A stretch of 64,000 nucleotides of DNA from the NCBI GenBank assembly GCA_030842085.1, contig JAUUSE010000001.1:38289-102288 (forward strand). Direction: 5' to 3'. The DNA is from Timburyella sp030842085 (GTDB lineage Bacteria > Bacillota > Clostridia > Oscillospirales > Acutalibacteraceae). The position numbers and the translations under genes are program-made. The notes beneath the pieces are model-generated. The model did not search any database, was not told where the DNA came from, and was given only the letters and a program-made list of their open reading frames with translations. This document shows positions 1-8,545 of this stretch, piece after piece (position 1 is the first letter of the stretch; every line of letters begins with the position of its first letter).

Positions 1-858
1 TCCGACAGAGCGGCGGTATATGAAATTTTTAGCCGGCATGATATAGATGTAGTGGTAAACTTTGCCGCTGAATCGCATGTCGACCGTTCTATTGAAAATC
101 CCGAGCTGTTTTTGCGCTCGAACATACTCGGCACGCAGGTGCTTATGGACGCCTGCATGAAGTTTAACGTGCCGCGCTATCATCAGGTTTCAACCGACGA
201 AGTTTATGGCGACCTGCCGCTTGACCGGCCGGATTTGTTCTTTACGGAGGAGACGCCTATACACACATCTTCCCCATATTCAGCCTCCAAGGCCTCGGCA
301 GACTTGCTTGTACAGGCATATCACCGCACATATGGGCTGCCGGTGACTATATCGCGTTGCTCTAACAACTACGGCCCATATCATTTTCCGGAGAAGATGA
401 TACCGCTTATGATAACGCGTGCACTGGCCGATGAGTCGCTGCCGGTATACGGCACGGGTGAGAATGTCCGCGACTGGCTGTATGTTGAGGACCACTGTTC
501 GGCAATTGACTTAATTATACGCAAGGGCAGAATAGGCGAGGTTTACAACATAGGCGGGCACAACGAGCGCGCCAACATAGACGTTGTAAAAATAATACTG
601 CGCGAGCTGGGCAAGCCGGAATCGCTTATAACATATGTGACCGACCGCAAGGGTCACGATTTGCGCTATGCTATTGACCCGACCAAAATTCACAACGAGC
701 TTGGCTGGCTGCCGGCGACAAAGTTTGAGGACGGCATTAAAAAGACGATAAAATGGTATCTTAATAACCGCGGCTGGTGGGAAAATATAATAAGCGGGGA
801 ATATGCCGATTATTATAAGAGAATGTATGAAGGCCGCGGCGAAGCAAAGCAGCAGTAA
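1..858 (+). CDS. rfbB: dTDP-glucose 4,6-dehydratase, 5' end cut off
   Basis: The reading frame is open from base 1, so the start lies outside the window; the GTG at 52 is internal. The 285 visible codons cover most of a roughly 340-residue family; the N-terminal Gly-rich NAD-binding loop is missing. Visible short-chain dehydrogenase features are AAESHVDRS, STDEVYGDL and the catalytic YSASK (Tyr-x-x-x-Lys), followed by NNYGPYHFPEK and GTGENVRDWLYVEDH, which are typical of RmlB. The enzyme converts dTDP-glucose to dTDP-4-keto-6-deoxyglucose in dTDP-L-rhamnose synthesis. The next gene, rfbD, catalyses the last step of the same pathway, so rfbA and rfbC probably lie upstream of the window. Confidence 0.95.
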   Translation, partial: SDRAAVYEIFSRHDIDVVVNFAAESHVDRSIENPELFLRSNILGTQVLMDACMKFNVPRYHQVSTDEVYGDLPLDRPDLFFTEETPIHTSSPYSASKASADLLVQAYHRTYGLPVTISRCSNNYGPYHFPEKMIPLMITRALADESLPVYGTGENVRDWLYVEDHCSAIDLIIRKGRIGEVYNIGGHNERANIDVVKIILRELGKPESLITYVTDRKGHDLRYAIDPTKIHNELGWLPATKFEDGIKKTIKWYLNNRGWWENIISGEYADYYKRMYEGRGEAKQQ

Positions 859-1026
859 AAATGTCAGCTCACCAGAGCTATTTGCACTGTACGCTTCAGG
901 CGTGCTGCGGCGCACCGGAAAGCGCCTGCCGGATACGGAGAGCACTGGCGTGCGCGTCAGCACGCCGTCTTAATACGGCGCAGTGTTATAAATAATTGCA
1001 AGACAGATATCAGAGGTGTTGAAGCG

Positions 1027-1881
1027 ATGAAAATACTTGTGACGGGCGTTAAAGGCCAGCTTGGCTACGACGTTATGGAAGAGGGCGCAAAGCGCGGCAT
1101 AGAATGTATAGGCGCCGATATAGACGAATTTGATATAACTAATGAAAAGCAGACGCACGATTTTATAGTAAATCTGCGTCCCGACGCCATTATACACTGC
1201 GCGGCCTATACCGCCGTTGACCGCGCCGAAGACGAGCCGGAGTTATGTGAAAAAGTCAACGCGGCCGGCACTGAGAATATAGCAAAGGCGGCAAAGGAAA
1301 TCGACGCCAAAATGATATATATAAGCACGGACTATATATTCGACGGCAAGGGCGATACTCCGTTTGAGACTGACAGCCCCGCCGCGCCGCAGAGCGAGTA
1401 TGGCAGGAGCAAATATATGGGAGAATTAGCGGTAAAATCGCTGCTCTCTAAATATTTCATAGTGAGGATATCGTGGGTGTTTGGCGTAAACGGCAATAAT
1501 TTTGTTAAGACAATGCTCCGCCTTGCAAAAACAAACAGCGAGATAAGGGTGGTAAACGACCAGATAGGCTCGCCTACCTGTACTGCCGACCTTGCGCCGC
1601 TGCTGCTTGATATGGTGGTTACCGATAAATACGGCGTATATCATGCGACAAACGAGGGCATATGCAGCTGGTATGAATTTGCATCGAAGATATTTGAATA
1701 TGCAGGTGCTAACGTCAAGGTGACGGGAATACCGACGAGCGAATATAAGGCAGCAAAGGCTGTGCGTCCGATGAATTCGCGCATGTCGAAGCGCTCGCTT
1801 TCAGACGCCGGCTTTAAATTGCTTCCGCGGTGGGAGGATACTCTTAAATGGTATGTTGAGCGGGTAAAGGATACTATTTAA
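1027..1881 (+). CDS. rfbD: dTDP-4-dehydrorhamnose reductase
   Basis: This 284-residue protein is full length for RmlD. It opens with the NAD(P)-binding loop GVKGQLGYDVM, has the STDYIFDG segment and the catalytic YGRSK (Tyr-x-x-x-Lys), and ends with the usual sugar-nucleotide domain (RPMNSRMSK). It reduces dTDP-4-keto-L-rhamnose to dTDP-L-rhamnose, the activated sugar for cell-surface glycans. The start is supported by GAGGTG eight bases before the ATG. It follows rfbB by 168 bp on the same strand with no obvious terminator between them, which fits one transcription unit. Confidence 0.95.
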   Translation: MKILVTGVKGQLGYDVMEEGAKRGIECIGADIDEFDITNEKQTHDFIVNLRPDAIIHCAAYTAVDRAEDEPELCEKVNAAGTENIAKAAKEIDAKMIYISTDYIFDGKGDTPFETDSPAAPQSEYGRSKYMGELAVKSLLSKYFIVRISWVFGVNGNNFVKTMLRLAKTNSEIRVVNDQIGSPTCTADLAPLLLDMVVTDKYGVYHATNEGICSWYEFASKIFEYAGANVKVTGIPTSEYKAAKAVRPMNSRMSKRSLSDAGFKLLPRWEDTLKWYVERVKDTI

Positions 1882-2002
1882 CGCAGTAAAGATATATTCT
1901 GCGAATTAAAAGTTTGTATGAGAGACAATTCGCAAGAAAGTTGCTCCCTTTAGATTTTGTGATTGGCCAGAATGCTGGGATAATCTCAAAGAGAAATTAT
2001 TT

Positions 2003-2851
2003 ATGAAAAAGAAAACTGTAATTATAATTTCAATTATTATTGCAATATTAGTTTTATTTGGGTTATATTTGCACTATCAAAACACTAAATTACAGATAAG
2101 CAATTATAGTGTAATCGATAATGATATACCTGCTGATTTTGATAATTATAAAATAGTACAAGTATCTGACTTTCACAATACTAAATCAAAAACTTTGACG
2201 TGTGACTTGATAGAAGCAATAAAAGAACAAAGACCGGACATAATTGTTTTAACGGGAGATTTAATTGATTCAAATAAAACCGATGTAGAAGCTGCAATAA
2301 ATTTCATTAAAAGCATAAATAATGTTGCACCGATTTATTATGTTTCCGGTAATCATGAAGCAAATATTAGTAGTTACACACAAATCAAAGAACAGTTAGC
2401 AGAAAATAGGGTTGTTATTTTAGACAATAAAACTGAAGTGTTAAAAATAAACAAGTCAGAGATAAATTTAATGGGTATAGATGATCCGGAAATGGCCGAT
2501 GAAAATATGGTGTCGGATTCCGAAATCGTAAAATCTGAGTTAGACAGAGCAAAATATAATGAAAATAAATATAGTATACTATTGTCTCATAGACCGGAAT
2601 TATTTGATACCTATGTAAATAAAGGGCTAAACTTAATTTTGACGGGACATGCACACGGAGGACAAATAAGGGTGCCGTTTATAGGTGGAATTATTGCTCC
2701 GAACCAAGGCTTTTTCCCTAAATATACAAACGGAATGTTTGCGGAGGGTAAAACTATGATGATAGTAAGCCGTGGCATCGGAAATAGCATTTTGCCTTTT
2801 AGAATAAATAATAGACCCGAATTAGTAATTATAACATTAAATAATAATTGA
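2003..2851 (+). CDS. membrane-anchored metallophosphoesterase (YkuE-like)
   Basis: The 282-residue protein has a hydrophobic N-terminal anchor (residues 5-24) and then a calcineurin-like phosphoesterase domain outside the membrane. The metal ligands are all present: D56 and H58 (VSDFH), D86 (TGDLID), N117-H118 (GNHE), H196 (LSHRPE) and H216/H218 (GHAHGGQ). Related proteins hydrolyse lipid or nucleotide phosphoesters at the cell surface; the substrate here cannot be told. The gene is clearly more AT-rich in bases and codons than the rfb genes before it, which suggests a different origin. It stands alone, with an inverted repeat downstream. Confidence 0.85.
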   Translation: MKKKTVIIISIIIAILVLFGLYLHYQNTKLQISNYSVIDNDIPADFDNYKIVQVSDFHNTKSKTLTCDLIEAIKEQRPDIIVLTGDLIDSNKTDVEAAINFIKSINNVAPIYYVSGNHEANISSYTQIKEQLAENRVVILDNKTEVLKINKSEINLMGIDDPEMADENMVSDSEIVKSELDRAKYNENKYSILLSHRPELFDTYVNKGLNLILTGHAHGGQIRVPFIGGIIAPNQGFFPKYTNGMFAEGKTMMIVSRGIGNSILPFRINNRPELVIITLNNN

Positions 2852-2982
2852 TATACATTCTGAATTTCAGTTATAAAAACCGTTTGGGTAGCTTTTATAC
2901 GACGACTGCCGAGAATCTTTGCTTGCAGTGTACACGGCTCTTTCATCTTAAAAAATAAGACAAGCGTTATTAAAGCTAAAAT

Positions 2983-3023
2983 AGAGGTGCGTTTATCAAC
3001 ATTTTTTTGATAAACGCACCTCT
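2983..3023. repeat. perfect 17-bp inverted repeat
   Basis: Arms at 2983-2999 (AGAGGTGCGTTTATCAA) and 3007-3023 are perfect complements around an 8-base T-rich loop. It sits between the metallophosphoesterase and the cysteine-rich gene. There is no T-run after the stem on the plus strand and only a short ATTTTA on the minus strand, so it may be a weak terminator or a small inverted element. The function is uncertain. Confidence 0.5.
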
Positions 3024-3112
3024 GCTTGTAACCGAAAGCCCGCCCCCACATAAAATGATATTGAACTGATTATAAAATCAGGTTTAAATATATTTTTATA
3101 GGAGGATTATTT

Positions 3113-3925
3113 ATGGCTGAAAACATTACCTCTCCTACAGACTTCAAAGAAGCCGTTTGCTTAGATGTAGGCAGAGTGTATGACTCATGCTGTGACCGCG
3201 ACTGCCTTGAAGACTTGCGCTGTTACTTCTCACCGCGTGGCCAGGAAGTAATAGAACAGGCTATAAGCGTACGCTGTAAAGACGCTGAAATACTTAATGT
3301 TTTTATCGATGTTGAACCTGTACATTTTAACCGCGGATTTTATGCCTGCGATTTAACCTATTTCTTCCTTGTCAAGTTTGACGTATTTACCGCGCCGCAT
3401 TGTCAGCCGATAGAAGTACAAGGCGTATGCTTTTTCGAGAAAAAGTGCATACTTTTTGGCAGCGAGGGCAGCGTACGTGTGTTCTCCAGCGAGAACGGCT
3501 GTGATGAGACAAGCGAGCAGGTTAAGCAGTCGGTCAATACGCCTAAGTGTATAGCGGAGGCGGTAGATCCAGTCGCCCTCTCCTGCAAGCTTGCAGATTG
3601 TTGCAACTGCTGCTGCGAGATAAAATGTCTGCCGGCCAGCATATGCCGTCAGCTCGGCTCGGATATCTGTGCACCCGACTGCTGCAATCGCACGGTACTC
3701 GTAACACTCGGACTCTTCAGCATTATTAAGCTTGTTAGAAACGTACAGGTGTTAGTGCCCGTATACGATTTCTGCATCCCAGACAAAGAGTGCAACTGCT
3801 CTTACGACAATCCATGCGAGACCTTTAAGCGCATAAACTTCCCAACCGACGAGTTTTTCCCACCGAAAGAGGCCGACATGGACTGCGGAATTCCGTACAG
3901 CTGCTGCAAAAAGCAACAATTCTAG
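3113..3925 (+). CDS. cysteine-rich conserved Clostridia protein, function unknown
   Basis: The 270-residue protein contains about 30 cysteines, many in CC or CCC runs (DSCCDRDC, CCNCCCEIKC, DCCNR, SCCKK). It has no signal peptide or membrane segment. I recognise the opening EAVCLDVGRVYDSC as resembling uncharacterised conserved proteins of Clostridia, but I know of no assigned function. The cysteine content and hydrophobic beta-like stretches would suit a disulfide- or metal-linked structural protein such as a spore-coat component; that is inference. AGGAGG lies seven bases before the ATG and a strong terminator follows, so it is a single-gene unit. Confidence 0.75.
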   Translation: MAENITSPTDFKEAVCLDVGRVYDSCCDRDCLEDLRCYFSPRGQEVIEQAISVRCKDAEILNVFIDVEPVHFNRGFYACDLTYFFLVKFDVFTAPHCQPIEVQGVCFFEKKCILFGSEGSVRVFSSENGCDETSEQVKQSVNTPKCIAEAVDPVALSCKLADCCNCCCEIKCLPASICRQLGSDICAPDCCNRTVLVTLGLFSIIKLVRNVQVLVPVYDFCIPDKECNCSYDNPCETFKRINFPTDEFFPPKEADMDCGIPYSCCKKQQF

Positions 3926-3935
3926 CGGAGAATGA

Positions 3936-3963
3936 AAAAGAGGGGAGAAACATCCCCTCTTTT
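3936..3963 (+). terminator. rho-independent terminator of the cysteine-rich gene
   Basis: A 10-bp perfect stem (AAAAGAGGGG with its complement) encloses an 8-base loop and ends in TTTT, 10 bases after the stop codon of the cysteine-rich gene. Confidence 0.9.
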
Positions 3964-4068
3964 AAAATTATACCAGCAAATTTACATCTGTGCAGTCTAA
4001 AAAATACACTTAAGCACTGACCGCAGGAAGCAGCGTTTAAAATATTGGCTTGAGTTTTCCAATAATCT

Positions 4069-4106
4069 AAAATATTCCCCGCTATTGCAGGGAATATTTT
4101 TTTAGA
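4069..4106. terminator. terminator hairpin between convergent genes
   Basis: An 11-bp stem (AAAATATTCCC with its complement at 4090-4100) is followed by a T-run on the plus strand and has four Ts on the minus strand. It lies 50 bases beyond the stop of the minus-strand gene at 4152, so it may work in both directions. Confidence 0.75.
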
Positions 4107-4151
4107 CTAAAGTAAAAATTATTGTACATATAATTTTTTATGTATTGGACG

Positions 4152-4673
4152 TTAAAGCGGCAGTCCAAAATTAAGCAGCAGACAAACAGCAGCAACGATA
4201 ATTACAACAATAATTGCGGCGGCAATTAAAGCGCCGAGATTGTAGCCGGACTTCTTTCTGCCCTTTTTCGGCGACTGCGAAGAATATCTTGCAGAATTTT
4301 GACGGATGTCTGCTGCTTTACTTCGGCCTATGCCCGCCGATTTATTGGATTTTTGACTGAAATTAACCGCCGCTTTTCGGTAAAGGGCAAGCGGGTCGCT
4401 CTGATTAAGAATACGCTGATAAAAACTATTAATCCAAAGGACGTCTTCTCCTGTGCATAATTCATCTTCAGTTACATCGTTTTCATGCACAATTTTATTC
4501 CTGATATACCGATAATGCTTAAGGGCGAAATAATCATTTCTCCAATTATCAATATATAAAGTGTAGTGGCTGCATCGCTCCATACTTTTTATATACTCTG
4601 TAATGCCGACGTCACTGGAAAATAAATCTTTGCATAAATTGTCCAACCTTTTATATGCTTCCATAAAGGCCAT
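4152..4673 (-). CDS. small tail-anchored protein (DUF6548-like), function unknown
   Basis: The protein has 173 residues when started at the ATG at 4673, which has GGAGG six bases upstream; a longer frame starting at 4709 lacks such a site. The N-terminal half (MEAYKRLDNLCKDLF, then LKHYRYIRNKIVHE) resembles a small helical family seen in Firmicutes whose core contains an HEPN-like R-x-x-x-N/H stretch (RYIRNKIVH). A Ser/Lys-rich linker follows, and then a single C-terminal membrane helix (LIAAAIIVVIIVAAVCLLL). The topology implies a cytosolic domain held at the membrane. No role can be assigned, and the HEPN resemblance is only a motif-level impression. Confidence 0.7.
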   Translation of the reverse strand: MAFMEAYKRLDNLCKDLFSSDVGITEYIKSMERCSHYTLYIDNWRNDYFALKHYRYIRNKIVHENDVTEDELCTGEDVLWINSFYQRILNQSDPLALYRKAAVNFSQKSNKSAGIGRSKAADIRQNSARYSSQSPKKGRKKSGYNLGALIAAAIIVVIIVAAVCLLLNFGLPL

Positions 4674-4977
4674 AATTATCCTCCGGAGAAAATCTAAAGC
4701 GCACCACAATATATGGAGAACAAAAATAAAAAATTAATGTGCGCGGGTGTCTTAGTTGAATAGGGCATATGCCTGCCAAGTTGGAAAAGCAAAAAATAAT
4801 GCAAAAGTGATAAAAAGGTGTATTAAAAAATGTCGAGAGCTACGGCAGATTTTATAATTACAGAACTTTTCGTTTTACAGCTTAACATAGCTTGACCGCT
4901 CCGTGCGCCGTCGCTTTCATGGCCTAAGGACGGAGCTTAAGTCATAGCATGTACCGCCATATCAAAAGCTGCCGGAT

Positions 4978-6396
4978 TTATTTTTTTACTATTTCAATTA
5001 TCATCTGCTCGGCCTTTGCGGCGTCAGCCTTGCCGCGCGACTGCTTCATAACATATCCTACCACAGCCTTTATGGCTTTTTCTTTGCCGGCAAGATAATC
5101 GTTTACAGCCGGCTGGCACTGCGAAACAGCTTCCTGTACCAGCTTGTTAAGCTCCTCGTCGCTGAGCCCGCCCATCTGGTCCTTTGGTATGACCTCTTCT
5201 GCGCTTTTGCCCGTTTCCAGCATCTTCGAGAGTGCCTTTTTCGCCGTGCTGGAGTTTATCTCACCTGCATCTAAAAGATTTATAAGCTCACTAAGCTGCT
5301 TAGGCGTAATTTTAAGCCTGCAGGCTTCCTTTTCCTCTTCTGTGCCAAGTGAACTGAATATCTGAGTTATTATCATGTTGGAAACAGTTTTGGGATTTTT
5401 TACAAGCTCTGCTGCGCCCTCAAAGAAATCCGCCACGTTTTTATACTTGGCAATATTTTTGGCGTCGACGTCCGACAGCCCATACTCCGATATATAACGC
5501 TTTATACGCTCTGCCGGAAGCTGCGGCAGCGCATTTTTTATATTCTCAATCTCCTCGTCGCTTATCTTCATAGGGACAAGGTCCGGCTCTAAAAAGTAGC
5601 GATAATCATGCGCGTCCTCTTTTGTCCGCATGCCCTCCGTCTCGCCTGTCGTTTCATTATAGCGCCGCGTCTCCTGCGGGAGTATTTCGCCGTTTTCCGC
5701 CGCGTCCACCTTGCGGTTGTATTCATATTCCATTGCCTTGGCAATATGCGCAAAGGAGTTCATGTTCTTTATCTCAGAGCGTATACCGAACTCCTCGCTT
5801 CCCGCCGGGCGGACGGATATGTTTACGTCACAGCGCATAGAACCCTCCTGCATTTTACAGTCAGACACGCCGATATATCTCATTATCATCTGCAATTTTT
5901 CCAGATATTCTATTCCCTCTTCAATAGAGCGAATATCCGGCTCGGACACAATTTCCATAAGCGGAACGCCGCCGCGGTTATAATCGATATATGTCTTGCC
6001 GCCCTTGTGGACGAGCTTGCCGGCGTCCTCTTCCAGATGGATGTGGTTTATTCTTATCCTTTTGCCGGAGTCAAGCTCAATATATCCGCCGATACTCAGC
6101 GGACGTTCAAACTGCGACACCTGATAGGCCTTCGGCAGGTCGGGATAGAAGTAATTTTTGCGGTCCATTTTAGAAAGATTGTTGATTTTGCCGTTTGTGG
6201 CAAGTCCCGCCATAATGGTATATTCAACAGCCTTGCGGTTTATCCTCGGCAGTGCGCCCGGCATGCCGGTGCACACGGGGCAGGTATGGGTATTTGGCTC
6301 ACCTCCGAACTTGGTGGTGCAGCCGCAGAATATTTTTGTATCAGTGGCCAGCTCGACATGCGTCTCAAAGCCGGCAACAAGCTCATATTTTTCCAT
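4978..6396 (-). CDS. gatB: Asp-tRNA(Asn)/Glu-tRNA(Gln) amidotransferase subunit B
   Basis: GatB is the tRNA-binding and kinase subunit of GatCAB, which amidates misacylated Asp-tRNA(Asn) or Glu-tRNA(Gln). The zinc site is visible as C24, C26, C39 and C42 (FCGC, CPVC), with the family signatures MPGALP and DRKNYFYPDLPKAYQ. The C-terminal YqeY-like domain ends in GYVMKQSRGKADA. I chose the ATG at 6396 (472 residues) because it begins where the family begins (MEKYELVAGFETHVEL); an in-frame ATG at 6441 adds 15 residues and cannot be excluded. It is the last gene of the ansA-aspS-gatCAB run, 170 to 217 bp after gatA depending on the start. Confidence 0.95.
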   Translation of the reverse strand: MEKYELVAGFETHVELATDTKIFCGCTTKFGGEPNTHTCPVCTGMPGALPRINRKAVEYTIMAGLATNGKINNLSKMDRKNYFYPDLPKAYQVSQFERPLSIGGYIELDSGKRIRINHIHLEEDAGKLVHKGGKTYIDYNRGGVPLMEIVSEPDIRSIEEGIEYLEKLQMIMRYIGVSDCKMQEGSMRCDVNISVRPAGSEEFGIRSEIKNMNSFAHIAKAMEYEYNRKVDAAENGEILPQETRRYNETTGETEGMRTKEDAHDYRYFLEPDLVPMKISDEEIENIKNALPQLPAERIKRYISEYGLSDVDAKNIAKYKNVADFFEGAAELVKNPKTVSNMIITQIFSSLGTEEEKEACRLKITPKQLSELINLLDAGEINSSTAKKALSKMLETGKSAEEVIPKDQMGGLSDEELNKLVQEAVSQCQPAVNDYLAGKEKAIKAVVGYVMKQSRGKADAAKAEQMIIEIVKK

Positions 6397-6613
6397 ATTA
6401 CCTGTGATTGCACGACAAAGCATACCTTTGTGTGCAGCCATCTCCTTTCAGCGTTATATAACAATCAGCATGAAGCTGCTTTGCAGGGTTAAAATTGAAT
6501 TAATTAAATGCATAAAGCTTACGGCGGCAGATAAATTCCAAATTAAACTTACATAAGCCGCGGGCGGTTATAAAAGAGCGGGGCTTTTTCCTGACGGATA
6601 AGCTCAGGTGCAT

Positions 6614-8071
6614 TTACAGTTCAACGCCCATATGCAGCCTTTTGGTATACTGCGGATAAGCCGTTTCAAACACATGCGCCATATTAAACAGCATGCTTTC
6701 GTCAAACTTATCGCCGATAAGCTGCATGCCTATAGGTAATCCCTTAGCATCCACGCCGCAGGGCAGATTTATAGCCGGCAGTCCGCATACGTTTACCGGC
6801 ACGGTAAGTATATCGCCGAGATATGCTTTAACCGGGTCGTCGTCCCTGTCGCCTATCTTCATGGCCGTCGACGGCGCGGTAGGAGCCAGCACAACGTCCG
6901 CCGCTTCAAATATTTTCTTGAACTCGTCGGTTATCTCGGCGCGCAGGTTCTGCGCTTTTTTATAATACGCGTCGTAGTAGCCGGAGCTTAACACATAAGT
7001 GCCCAGCATTATGCGGCGCTTTACCTCGTCTCCGAATCCTTCGGTGCGGGTCTTCATAATCATCTCGTTTATGTTAAGATAGCTGTCGGTGCGGTGACCG
7101 TATCTTATGCCGTCGTACCTGCCAAGGTTTGACGACGCCTCGGCGCAGGCGAGTATATAATAAACCGGCAGCGCGTACGCCATGCCCGGAACAGACACTT
7201 CAATTATCTCAGCGCCCAAGGCTTCATAACCCTTAGCTGCGGCCATAACGGCAGACTTTATATCCTCCGGCAGGCCGTCGAAACATTCTTTAATAAGCGC
7301 GATTTTTCGCCCTTTAACATCGGCGTTTATATCGACCTGACGCCCGCCGCGCAGTCCTGGCTGGACACAGGTGGAATCAGCTTCGTCATAGCCGGACATT
7401 GCATTAAACACGACGGAGGCATCCTCAGCGCTGGGAGCCAGCACACCTATCTGGTCAAAGCTTGAGGCATAGGCAATGGCGCCGAACCTTGACACAGCGC
7501 CGTAAGTCGGCTTAATTCCGACAATTCCGCAAAAGGCGGCCGGCTGCCTTATAGAGCCTCCGGTGTCAGTGCCGAGCCCATAAGCGCACAGCCCTGCCGC
7601 AACCGCCGCCGCCGCGCCGCCCGAGCTTCCACCCGGAACATGAGCCTTGTTGTGCGGGTTTAGCGTGGGTCCAAAGCAGGAATTTTCCGTGCCCGAGCCC
7701 ATGCCGAACTCGTCAAGGTTGGTCTTGCCCAATAACACCGCGCCCTCAGCCTTAAGACAGCGCCATACAAAGGCATCGTATATCGGCACATGACCCTTAA
7801 GTATCTTTGAAGCGCAGGTGGTCTCTATCCCTTTTGTCGTTATGTTGTCCTTTATGGACATAGGTACGCCGTCGAGCAGGGATATGTCCTCCCCGCCGGC
7901 AATCCGCTTGTCCGTGGCGGCAGCAGCGGCCTTGGCCTGCTCAGCCGTCACAGTTATAAAGGCGTTGAGGTCGGCGTTTTCCTCTATCGCACCGAGATAT
8001 TTGTCGGTAAGCTCAGCGCAGGATATTTCACGCTTTTTTAAAGCGGCGTTTATATTTTTTATTATACTCAT
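6614..8071 (-). CDS. gatA: Asp/Glu-tRNA amidotransferase subunit A
   Basis: GatA is the amidase-signature glutaminase subunit that supplies ammonia to GatB. The catalytic triad is intact: K74 (SIKDN), cis-Ser S149 (GGSSGG) and nucleophile S173 (DTGGSIR), with the spacing expected of GatA. The length of 485 residues is normal. The start has GAGGTG five bases upstream. It begins 9 bases after the gatC stop, which suggests one transcript and coupled translation. Confidence 0.96.
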   Translation of the reverse strand: MSIIKNINAALKKREISCAELTDKYLGAIEENADLNAFITVTAEQAKAAAAATDKRIAGGEDISLLDGVPMSIKDNITTKGIETTCASKILKGHVPIYDAFVWRCLKAEGAVLLGKTNLDEFGMGSGTENSCFGPTLNPHNKAHVPGGSSGGAAAAVAAGLCAYGLGTDTGGSIRQPAAFCGIVGIKPTYGAVSRFGAIAYASSFDQIGVLAPSAEDASVVFNAMSGYDEADSTCVQPGLRGGRQVDINADVKGRKIALIKECFDGLPEDIKSAVMAAAKGYEALGAEIIEVSVPGMAYALPVYYILACAEASSNLGRYDGIRYGHRTDSYLNINEMIMKTRTEGFGDEVKRRIMLGTYVLSSGYYDAYYKKAQNLRAEITDEFKKIFEAADVVLAPTAPSTAMKIGDRDDDPVKAYLGDILTVPVNVCGLPAINLPCGVDAKGLPIGMQLIGDKFDESMLFNMAHVFETAYPQYTKRLHMGVEL

Positions 8072-8080
8072 AACGCCACC

Positions 8081-8362
8081 TCACATCTTGCGGGAGGAGA
8101 CGGCAAAAAATCCGTCCTCCCCGCCGTCGACGTTGCTTAATATTTCGCTCTGCTCAAACGACGGCTTTACAATGTCCTCGCGGTAGGCGTTGAATATGTT
8201 GTTTATACCGGTATTGTCGCGGTCCTTTGCCTCAGCGGCATTTATCGTGTCCGCAAACCTCACTATGCTCTGCATATCCTTGGTAAGACGGTCGAGCTGC
8301 TCATCGGTAAGGTCAAGCATGCTCAAAGCTGCAAGCCGTTTTACGTCTTCCCTTGTCACCAT
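8081..8362 (-). CDS. gatC: Asp/Glu-tRNA amidotransferase subunit C
   Basis: This small subunit (93 residues) stabilises the GatA-GatB complex. The family pattern is visible: VTREDVKRLAALSMLDLTDE at the N-terminus, then FADTINAAEAKDRD and a C-terminal YREDIVKPSF. The ATG at 8362 has AAGGA upstream; a GTG three codons earlier overlaps that site and is less likely. It heads the gatCAB block, 183 bp after aspS. Confidence 0.93.
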   Translation of the reverse strand: MVTREDVKRLAALSMLDLTDEQLDRLTKDMQSIVRFADTINAAEAKDRDNTGINNIFNAYREDIVKPSFEQSEILSNVDGGEDGFFAVSSRKM

Positions 8363-8545
8363 ATTATCCACATCCTTAGCGTAGCAGTTAATTTAGTTTA
8401 TATTTTCCTTCACAGTCCGGACAATATGCCCCGACACAAAAGCATGCCTTTTCTCACCGGCCGCTCGGTTATAATATACCGCTGTATACGCCGGATTTTT
8501 ATATAAGCAAAAACACGAAATGCAGCAGGACATGCTTAATTAATC

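Noticed and set aside
5608..6492. 294-codon plus-strand frame opposite gatB
   Set aside because: It is antisense to the well-supported gatB, resembles no protein and has no ribosome site; it is a shadow of a GC-biased gene.
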